DNA from: Peptococcaceae bacterium
Lineage (GTDB): Bacteria > Bacillota > Desulfotomaculia > Desulfotomaculales > Desulfocucumaceae
DNA length: 5,319 nt
Direction: 5' to 3'
NCBI GenBank assembly: GCA_013336365.1
Contig: JAAXTT010000102.1
Location: 1-5,319, forward strand
Part shown: positions 1 through 5,319 of the stretch, in pieces
Layout of the letters: each line of letters begins with the position of its first letter
Position numbering within the stretch: the stretch's first letter is position 1
Notes under the pieces: model-generated
Databases searched by the model: none
What the model was told of the DNA's origin: nothing
What the model saw: the letters and a program-made list of their open reading frames with translations, nothing else
Program-made: the position numbers and the translations under genes

Positions 1-1231
1 CATCACTTAAACCAAGTACCACATCTTTTAGTACCGGCTGCCCATTATCCAAGATTAAAACCTTGGCAGACTGGCCTTTAGAGTCGGTAACAATTTTAGA
101 TGTACTGCCTTGAACAGAGTTGGCCTGATTATATTCCTGGGCAAAGCTTACCGCCATCATCGGCACGGTCAAACAATCCTTTTGACTGGATACAATAATC
201 TCTGCTGATACAGCCATGCCTGATAACAATAGTCCCTCCGGATCATCACAGGAAATCAACACCGGATAATACTGGACATTACTTACATTGCTGGCTTGGG
301 GAGTAATTCTTATTACCTTACCCATAAAAATTTTATCACTGTAGGAATTGCTAGTAAATTTTACCTGCTGGCCAACATCTATCCTGCCAATATCTGCCTG
401 ATTAACCATAGCACTAATTTGCAGCTCATTACTCATAACCGTCAATAAGGTACTTGAAGATGCATTTATTCCATTAATTTGACCAACCTGACCATTGACT
501 GCCCCAATAATTCCATCAAAGGGGGCAATAATAGTAGCCTCAGACATATCTGCCTGGGCTTGGACCAGTTTGGTTCTGTCACCTGCCAGCTTTACCTGGG
601 CAGATTCAAAATCCAACCTGCTTTTTGTATATGTATTTTCTGCTGTATCCAATTCGTTCCGGGAAATTCCACTTGCAGAAAAAAGCGTATTCATTCTATT
701 AAAATTTTTCTGACTGGTTTCTAAGGTAAGTCTTGCACTTTTTACACTAATCTCATCCTGTAACACTGTATTTCTAGCTTGTTCCAGCAGAGCCTTCAAA
801 CTTGCAGTATCCTGACGGGCCAATATGTCTCCTGATTTAACCCGGTCTCCCGGCTGAACATTAAGGGCGGTTATAATTCCGTCACTTTTAAAACCCATAG
901 CTGACTCTTTCACTGATACCAAGGTGCCTGTAGCTTCGATTGAGTCGGTAATATCAGATTTAACAACCTTCACAGTAGACCAGGTTAAGGTGTCTTGACT
1001 CCCAAGATAGCTGTTCCAGCCGTATATACTGAACCCAACAATCAGGAAAAGCAGGGTTAGCCAAAGTATTTTGTGCTTCCTGGACATTAGTTTTATCCGT
1101 TTTCCAAAAAGAATTTTTTTGACATTTTCTTCATCAAGGGATTTAAAACCGGGGTGTGTCTTAATCGTTGAATCACCCTTATCACCGGATATATCACCTT
1201 CATTAAAGGATTTCCCTGTTGGATCTGACAT
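1..1231 (-). CDS. HlyD/RND-type membrane-fusion adaptor (adaptor B), 3' end cut by window edge
   Basis: The frame is open for 410 codons from ATG at 1231-1229 to the left edge, with no stop, so the C-terminus is missing. I see a hydrophilic N-terminal tail (residues 1-53), one membrane anchor (about 55-72), a first half-lipoyl segment (about 95-138), an alpha-hairpin (about 140-228), the second half-lipoyl segment with the typical IIAPFDGIIGAV (234-245), a beta-barrel (about 268-345, with DIGRIDVGQQV) and the start of a membrane-proximal domain. The hairpin tip has R179, L183 and S190, the spacing used for TolC docking in AcrA/MacA. By family this is the periplasmic or extracellular adaptor of an efflux pump; it anchors in the membrane and does no catalysis. 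An in-frame TAA lies eight codons upstream with no alternative start between. It may serve the ABC transporter upstream or an unseen pump downstream. Family call is firm; partner and substrate are unknown. Confidence 0.93.
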   Translation of the reverse strand, partial: MSDPTGKSFNEGDISGDKGDSTIKTHPGFKSLDEENVKKILFGKRIKLMSRKHKILWLTLLFLIVGFSIYGWNSYLGSQDTLTWSTVKVVKSDITDSIEATGTLVSVKESAMGFKSDGIITALNVQPGDRVKSGDILARQDTASLKALLEQARNTVLQDEISVKSARLTLETSQKNFNRMNTLFSASGISRNELDTAENTYTKSRLDFESAQVKLAGDRTKLVQAQADMSEATIIAPFDGIIGAVNGQVGQINGINASSSTLLTVMSNELQISAMVNQADIGRIDVGQQVKFTSNSYSDKIFMGKVIRITPQASNVSNVQYYPVLISCDDPEGLLLSGMAVSAEIIVSSQKDCLTVPMMAVSFAQEYNQANSVQGSTSKIVTDSKGQSAKVLILDNGQPVLKDVVLGLSD

Positions 1232-1243
1232 TGTTGTACAGCG

Positions 1244-1257
1244 CTCCCATCCTTTTT
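1244..1257 (-). promoter_or_regulatory. Probable ribosome binding region of adaptor B, long spacing
   Basis: Reading the minus strand, AAAAAGGATGGGAG precedes the ATG at 1231. The nearest purine core, GGGAG (1248-1244), ends 12 bases before the start codon, longer than the usual 5-10. The AAGG part is further away. No better-placed start exists in this frame, so translation initiation here may be weak or depend on the upstream gene. Confidence 0.5.
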
Positions 1258-1276
1258 ACTTTATCTGCCTTAGTAA

Positions 1277-1310
1277 ATAATACTGTCTAATCCTTGGAAT
1301 TACCTTGGAA
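1277..1310 (-). promoter_or_regulatory. Candidate activator-dependent promoter ahead of adaptor B
   Basis: Nine bases after the second TTCCAAGG copy, the minus strand reads TATTAT (1282-1277), a good match to a sigma-A -10 box. No recognisable -35 hexamer sits 16-18 bases upstream; the direct repeats occupy that place instead. This layout is seen at promoters where an OmpR-type activator bound to direct repeats replaces the -35 contact. Transcription would begin around 1270, leaving a leader of about 40 bases before the ATG at 1231. In such AT-rich DNA a TATTAT box can occur by chance, so the call is tentative. Confidence 0.25.
1292..1310 (-). repeat. Exact 8-base direct repeat, 11-base period
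   Basis: On the minus strand TTCCAAGG occurs at 1310-1303 and again at 1299-1292, separated by TAA, giving an 11-base period, about one helical turn. A third copy in opposite orientation lies at 1330-1337, straddling the last codons of adaptor A. Tandem repeats with 10-11 base spacing are typical of sites bound by OmpR-family winged-helix regulators. That function is inferred from the arrangement only; no regulator gene is in the window. Confidence 0.55.
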
Positions 1311-1323
1311 AAAAACTATTCAA

Positions 1324-2484
1324 TCAACTTTCCAAGGGTTTGACTCTAGTATTTTCCTTTACGATTGTGCTGGCATCCCGGATGATTTGGTCCTCCTGAG
1401 ACAATCCAGCAGTTATTTCAATATTTTTACTATCCAGCAAGCCAGTTTTTACCGGAGTATAAACAACCTTACCTTCAACTACTTTCATTACTCGCTTTTT
1501 ACCATCCAAGCCTGAAAAAACAGATTCTCGTGGTATCAGCATCACTTTTTCTTTGCTAGAAATAACAATAGTTACCTTCGTCTCGTAACCCGGCTTTAAA
1601 TTTCCAGATTTGTTAAGCTTAATAATTATGGGCACCCTTCTTTGAATCAGTCCCAGAGCAGATAGTTTCTCCTCTGCTTGGGGATATATCTCTATAATTT
1701 CTCCTTCTAATATCTCGCCTCTTAAAACCGGTGCTGTAACCTTGGCTTTTTGCCCAACCTTTATCTGTCCGACATCATCACTGAGTATCTCCGCTTTAAC
1801 CTCCAATTCATCCGCTACACCTATCCTTGCCAACAATGTGCCGGCTGTAACCGTCTGCCCGGATTCAACAGGAAGCTGCAAAGCTATGCCATCAACAATG
1901 CTTTTTATCGTCAGGTCTTTTTCTTTTTCCCCGGAAATATTTAAAAGCCTTTCATAGCTGTTTACCTGCTCATTTGCAGTCTGTAGATTTTTTTCCAATG
2001 CATCGAAGCTCGCCATTTCTCTATCCATTCCTGTCTTAACAAAATCTAGTTGAACCTGACTTATAGCTCCGGAAAGAAACAGCGCCTTTGAGCGCTCAAA
2101 CTCCTCCTGAATGTCTGACAAATCCAAACCAAGCTTAATCAGTGCTGCTTTGGTTGAATCGACAGTTCCTCTGGCTTGATTAAGTTGAATCTGAAGCTGC
2201 TGACTGTTCATAGCCAGATCTTGATTTTCCATTATCATAATAACTTGATTTTTGGATACTTTTTGCCCGGTTTTTATGAGAAGCCTACCGACTGTTCCGC
2301 TTTGTTCGGAATAAATATCATGTTTTTTTGCAGCTTGGACATATCCCGTATCCGACACCAAATCCTGGATACTTCCCAAATTAACCCTGGTCATAGCTAC
2401 CGAGGTAGCAGAATTATACCTATAGATCAAACCGACAGCCACAATCAAAGTAATGACTACTGCAACTGCTATTCTCTTATTCAT
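1324..2484 (-). CDS. HlyD/MacA/YknX-type membrane-fusion adaptor (adaptor A), complete
   Basis: This complete 386-residue protein begins at ATG 2484 behind a good ribosome site and ends at TGA (1326-1324). It has a short N-terminus with one membrane anchor (about 5-21) and no lipobox; I find no cysteine in the protein. Then come a half-lipoyl segment (about 51-88), an alpha-hairpin (about 90-188), the second half-lipoyl segment (about 189-222), a beta-barrel (about 225-310, with VGQIKVGQKAKV at 238-249) and a membrane-proximal domain (about 312-375). The hairpin tip carries R131, L135 and S142, the spacing of the TolC-contacting residues of MacA and AcrA. Such proteins form a ring on the outer face of an ABC exporter and guide or stimulate transport. 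Its place directly after the ATPase and permease genes makes it the likely cognate adaptor, an arrangement like MacAB or YknXYZ. Substrate unknown. Confidence 0.95.
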   Translation of the reverse strand: MNKRIAVAVVITLIVAVGLIYRYNSATSVAMTRVNLGSIQDLVSDTGYVQAAKKHDIYSEQSGTVGRLLIKTGQKVSKNQVIMIMENQDLAMNSQQLQIQLNQARGTVDSTKAALIKLGLDLSDIQEEFERSKALFLSGAISQVQLDFVKTGMDREMASFDALEKNLQTANEQVNSYERLLNISGEKEKDLTIKSIVDGIALQLPVESGQTVTAGTLLARIGVADELEVKAEILSDDVGQIKVGQKAKVTAPVLRGEILEGEIIEIYPQAEEKLSALGLIQRRVPIIIKLNKSGNLKPGYETKVTIVISSKEKVMLIPRESVFSGLDGKKRVMKVVEGKVVYTPVKTGLLDSKNIEITAGLSQEDQIIRDASTIVKENTRVKPLES

Positions 2485-2491
2485 ATTTTTA

Positions 2492-2498
2492 CCCCCTT
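2492..2498 (-). promoter_or_regulatory. Ribosome binding site of adaptor A
   Basis: The minus strand has AAGGGGG seven bases before the ATG at 2484, well placed, and it supports this start for the adaptor. The rest of the 59-base gap to the ATPase stop shows no clear promoter or hairpin, in keeping with co-transcription. Confidence 0.75.
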
Positions 2499-2543
2499 AT
2501 GCACTGCGTATTATTTCAATCAGACCAATTTATTCAACATTTT

Positions 2544-3254
2544 CTACCATTCAATCATTTCCGGAGAAATGGGCTCAGCATTTTCAATTATTTCAACAAT
2601 TTCCCCGCTGCGCATGCGGACAACTCTGTCCCCCATTCCTCCTATTGCAATATTATGAGTTATAAGCACCACAGTACAGGAGGTTTCTTTGTTTATCTTT
2701 TTCAGCAACGCCAAGATAAGCTTTCCTGTTTGATAGTCCAAGGCCCCGGTGGGCTCATCACATAATAGGAGAGGAGGATTTTTTATTACTGCCCTGGCTA
2801 TAGACACCCTTTGCTGCTCTCCCCCACTCATTTGAGCCGGAAAATGGTCTTTTCTCCCACTTAAACCCACCTCATCCAATATTTTATCAATAGCAAGAGG
2901 GTTTTTGACCAGCTCTGCTGCCAGCTCAATATTTTCCCTGGCAGTTAAATCAGGAATTAAATTGTAAAACTGAAACACAAATCCTACCTTGTTGCGACGA
3001 TAATCAGTCAATATATCCTCACCACCACTGCTGATATCCCTGTCTTGGAAAAAAATTTCTCCCCTGGTGGGCGAATCCATTCCTCCCATAATATTCAACA
3101 ACGTGCTTTTACCTGACCCACTGGGGCCCAGGATAACCAGCATCTCTCCCGAATAAATATCCAGAGAGCTTTCCTTTAAGGCTTCAACCATTACATCGCC
3201 CATCTTATAGGTTTTTGTAACCTTTTTTAGTTCAAGTAAAATATTGCCTGCCAC
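2544..3254 (-). CDS. ABC transporter ATP-binding protein, MacB/LolD family
   Basis: This complete 236-residue nucleotide-binding subunit has every expected motif: Walker A GPSGSGKST (43-51), Q-loop glutamine 95 in GFVFQFYNLIP, signature MSGGEQQR (142-149), Walker B LLLCDEP (162-168) with catalytic Glu167, D-loop ALD (171-173) and H-loop His200. The FQFYNLIP segment and the small size place it in the family of MacB, LolD and YknY ATPases that pair with FtsX-type permeases. It hydrolyses ATP on the cytoplasmic face to drive the permease. The start is GTG (3254-3252), directly after an in-frame TAA, so no longer version is possible; the next Met is residue 18, inside the first strands. The tail ends in SPEMIEW (230-236), beyond the core fold; I recall similar acidic, Trp-ending tails in clostridial homologues, but cannot check this. 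It lies 41 bases after the permease. Confidence 0.97.
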   Translation of the reverse strand: MAGNILLELKKVTKTYKMGDVMVEALKESSLDIYSGEMLVILGPSGSGKSTLLNIMGGMDSPTRGEIFFQDRDISSGGEDILTDYRRNKVGFVFQFYNLIPDLTARENIELAAELVKNPLAIDKILDEVGLSGRKDHFPAQMSGGEQQRVSIARAVIKNPPLLLCDEPTGALDYQTGKLILALLKKINKETSCTVVLITHNIAIGGMGDRVVRMRSGEIVEIIENAEPISPEMIEW

Positions 3255-3265
3255 TTAAATATCTG

Positions 3266-3271
3266 CTCCTT
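3266..3271 (-). promoter_or_regulatory. Ribosome binding site of the ATPase gene
   Basis: The minus strand reads AAGGAG ending 11 bases before the GTG at 3254, with TAA just ahead of the start codon. The strong core makes up for somewhat long spacing and a non-ATG start, and supports GTG as the true start. Confidence 0.7.
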
Positions 3272-3295
3272 TTACGTGTTAATCTCTCTTTTAGT

Positions 3296-5319
3296 TTATT
3301 CTGGACTCTTTAGAGCCTCAGACAGCTCCATATTCCTTATTCCCCTGATTGATAAAAAATGGGCGGCTAAAATAAAAACCACTCCAATAACTGCTGCCAT
3401 TATGTACGTTCGAGGATAAATAATCACCGGAAGCGTATATAAATCAGTACTTATGGATTGAATATAAGCCTGGGCGGTAATGCGACCAAAAAACAATCCC
3501 AAAACAATACCGATAGAGGCTTGAATAATATTTTCCTTGATAAGTAAGCCGGAAATTTCTGCCAAGCTAAAGCCCATTACCCTCATACAGCCTATTTCCC
3601 GATTCCTTTCAGCCAAATTCATCACTGAGGAGTTATAAACTATGGCATAGCCTAGTAAAGACGCAAATAAAACCATAATTAAAATAGAAAAATCCATAGC
3701 CTCAAGATTTTTTTCAAAATTTTCCACTTCCTTTTGATGACTAATTACAGAGCTGACCTTTGGCATTTTATTGATTTCAGTTTCAATCTGAATTTCCTTA
3801 CCATTTTCTATCTTCAGCAAAACTCCGGAAACCGCATTTCTCTCCCTGAGCAATATATTTGCCTGTTTTAAATCCATATACGAACCGGAGCCCACTAATT
3901 GACGGTTTTCTCCGACTATAAAAACTTTTTCTCGATGAATAGGGCCTGTAGGAAGCAAAGTCTCGACCTCAACCTCCACACCTGCTTTTATTCCAAGTTT
4001 TTTTGCTGTTCTCTGATTAATAAGCATACCGGCCTCCGGGATCTTGACCGGGTTGCCCTCCCCATCATCCAGGCTTTTCATGGTTGTTTCCGGATTATAA
4101 GCTAATATAACCTCACTCTCATTTTTCCCCCGGTAATATATTCTGACCGGAAGTTCCAAAAACCCTTCCGCCCTTTGAACTCCCTCTATACGATTAATAT
4201 CCAGAAGTGCCTTTTCTGATATAACCGAATCAAATCGAACAGCAATATCATAGCTTTGACCCTTATAGAAAAATTTTTCCATCATATAATCCACTGCATC
4301 ATTTGTGAAAAGCGAAATAACCAAAAGTCCTACAGCAAATATAACTCCCATAAGGGTAACAGCAAATCTGCCTTTGTTGCGGCTTATATTACGAAAGGTC
4401 ATTTTCCAACCCGAATTTATGCGAACCCATAACCAGGGCAAATACTCCAAAAAACTTTTTCCTCCGGCCTTGGGAGGTTCCGGTCGCATAGCTTCGGCAG
4501 GCTGGACCTCCATTACCCCATAGGAGGATGATATCCCTGCAATAACCCCCACTGATAAACACATTATAAAACCATAAAAAATAACCTCTAAATTATAACT
4601 GTGAATACCTCCCGGAAAATTAAAATATCCTGAATATATTTCTGAGATACCTGCTGATGAAAATATTCCCAAAATCAGTCCGATTACTGCGCCTGACAAG
4701 CTGACGGCCAGTGCATAAAACACATAATGAAGCATGATACGATAATTATCGTATCCCAAGCCCTTCATCAGACCAATTTGAGAGCGCTGAGATTTTATCA
4801 TTCGGCGTAATATAACAAACTGAATAGCTGTAGCTATCCCAAAAAAGATTAAAGGCAAAACCCTGGTAACAGAACGAAGCTGATCAAGCTCTCCCTTGGT
4901 TATTGCATGACTGAGCTGATCCTCTCGGGGGTAGGAGGCTAAAAGGCCGTAGGGCTTTAAAATGTCCTTAATATCAGAAATAACCTCTGAATGGTCAACA
5001 CCCTGATCAAATTCAATCAATACCTGGTTAATTTGTTCCGACATATTTAAAATCTGCTGAAGCTCTTTGTTTTCAAGATAAAATATGCCAAATTTCCTTG
5101 GATCTGGTAATATGTCCGCATTATCTTTCATAGCATAGATAAATTCCGGACTTATTGCAGCTCCAACAACAGTAAACGAGACCTCTTTGCCGTCAACCAA
5201 AATCTTAACCTTGTCTCCCCAGCCCAGTCTATTTGCAGCAAGAAATTTTGGATCCAAAATTACCTCTGCTTCATTTGAATCATTATTCCCTGACAGCAAT
5301 CTTCCCTTAACCAAAGTCA
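3296..5319 (-). CDS. Large FtsX-type ABC permease (MacB/DUF214 superfamily), 5' end outside window
   Basis: The frame is open at the right edge and ends at TAA (3298-3296), giving 673 full codons. The TTG at 5314-5312 is very unlikely to be the true start, because sequence there is already inside an extracytoplasmic domain and the first membrane helix is missing. Counting from that TTG, I see the rest of a MacB-type extracytoplasmic domain (1-145), FtsX core 1 with helices near 152-170, 197-219 and 243-262, a further helix near 317-336, a second extracytoplasmic domain (about 340-535), and FtsX core 2 with helices near 543-565, 594-612 and 636-655. That is seven helices, eight with the missing one. 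Both cores have the conserved loop after their first helix (RSQIGLMKGLGY; NREIGCMRVMGF), which contacts the ATPase. Full length is probably about 780-800 residues. It would move substrate, or couple ATP hydrolysis to extracytoplasmic movement, with the adjacent ATPase and adaptor A. Confidence 0.94.
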   Translation of the reverse strand, partial: TLVKGRLLSGNNDSNEAEVILDPKFLAANRLGWGDKVKILVDGKEVSFTVVGAAISPEFIYAMKDNADILPDPRKFGIFYLENKELQQILNMSEQINQVLIEFDQGVDHSEVISDIKDILKPYGLLASYPREDQLSHAITKGELDQLRSVTRVLPLIFFGIATAIQFVILRRMIKSQRSQIGLMKGLGYDNYRIMLHYVFYALAVSLSGAVIGLILGIFSSAGISEIYSGYFNFPGGIHSYNLEVIFYGFIMCLSVGVIAGISSSYGVMEVQPAEAMRPEPPKAGGKSFLEYLPWLWVRINSGWKMTFRNISRNKGRFAVTLMGVIFAVGLLVISLFTNDAVDYMMEKFFYKGQSYDIAVRFDSVISEKALLDINRIEGVQRAEGFLELPVRIYYRGKNESEVILAYNPETTMKSLDDGEGNPVKIPEAGMLINQRTAKKLGIKAGVEVEVETLLPTGPIHREKVFIVGENRQLVGSGSYMDLKQANILLRERNAVSGVLLKIENGKEIQIETEINKMPKVSSVISHQKEVENFEKNLEAMDFSILIMVLFASLLGYAIVYNSSVMNLAERNREIGCMRVMGFSLAEISGLLIKENIIQASIGIVLGLFFGRITAQAYIQSISTDLYTLPVIIYPRTYIMAAVIGVVFILAAHFLSIRGIRNMELSEALKSPE

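Noticed and set aside
479..724. Plus-strand open frames of 60-160 codons scattered across the window (for example 479-724, 1294-1515, 2176-2658, 3899-4105)
   Set aside because: All overlie, wholly or mostly, minus-strand genes with clear family motifs. They have biased, cysteine- and phenylalanine-rich compositions typical of antisense frames and show no known domain.
1..1231. Possible frameshift or decay in adaptor B
   Set aside because: I translated the whole stretch codon by codon: 410 codons are open without a stop and the domain order is intact, so it is a normal gene cut by the window edge.
1206..1250. ATG at 1250-1248 just after AAAAAGG as a start for adaptor B
   Set aside because: It is in a different frame from adaptor B and reaches a stop after 15 codons; it also abuts the purine run with no spacing.
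1303..1337. Possible rho-independent terminator after adaptor A (CCTTGGAA / TTCCAAGG stem)
   Set aside because: On the transcribed strand the run of seven T (1315-1309) lies at the end of the 19-base loop and runs into the second stem arm, not after the hairpin, and the stem is only eight pairs. It does not fit a terminator.
2087..2100. Perfect 14-base palindrome TTTGAGCGCTCAAA
   Set aside because: It lies within the coding sequence of adaptor A at the hairpin codons for Phe-Glu-Arg-Ser. One such palindrome in about 5 kb is not far from chance expectation, and no second copy is seen.
5312..5314. TTG near the right edge as the true start of the permease
   Set aside because: The protein there is mid-domain and lacks the first membrane helix expected in this family; the frame stays open to the window edge.

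Overview
The window carries part of a single gene cluster, all read from the minus strand, for an ABC-type (MacB/YknZ-like) export system with two membrane-fusion (HlyD/RND-type) adaptor proteins. In order of transcription (right to left) it holds: a large FtsX-type ABC permease whose 5' end lies beyond the right edge; a complete LolD/MacB-type ATPase starting at GTG; a complete 386-residue adaptor; and a second, clearly different adaptor of at least 410 residues that runs off the left edge. No tRNA, rRNA, CRISPR array, insertion sequence or convincing terminator is visible, and there is no stretch over 300 bases without a gene.

The DNA is AT-rich with purine-rich Shine-Dalgarno sites, and the proteins look like those of low-GC Firmicutes, probably Clostridia in the broad sense. 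No phylogenetic marker is present, so this is inference. One clue complicates it: both adaptors keep an Arg-x3-Leu-x6-Ser motif at the tip of the alpha-hairpin, the pattern that docks to TolC in AcrA and MacA. This would fit a diderm (outer-membrane) Firmicute, or could be a retained family feature.

Layout: 3296-5319 permease (gap 41 bases), 2544-3254 ATPase (gap 59 bases), 1324-2484 adaptor A (gap 92 bases), 1-1231 adaptor B. The short gaps and shared strand suggest one operon. The 92-base gap before adaptor B is the only spacer with structure: an exact 8-base direct repeat with 11-base period lies just upstream of a TATTAT box, a possible response-regulator site and internal promoter.

Working model: the permease dimerises and is driven by two copies of the ATPase. 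Adaptor A assembles on the extracytoplasmic face to guide substrate outward, as in MacAB or YknXYZ. Adaptor B may be a second subunit of the same pump or the first gene of another transporter to the left. The substrate cannot be told from the sequence. The parts are known families; the unusual points are the paired non-identical adaptors, the TolC-type tip motif and the repeat-bearing spacer.
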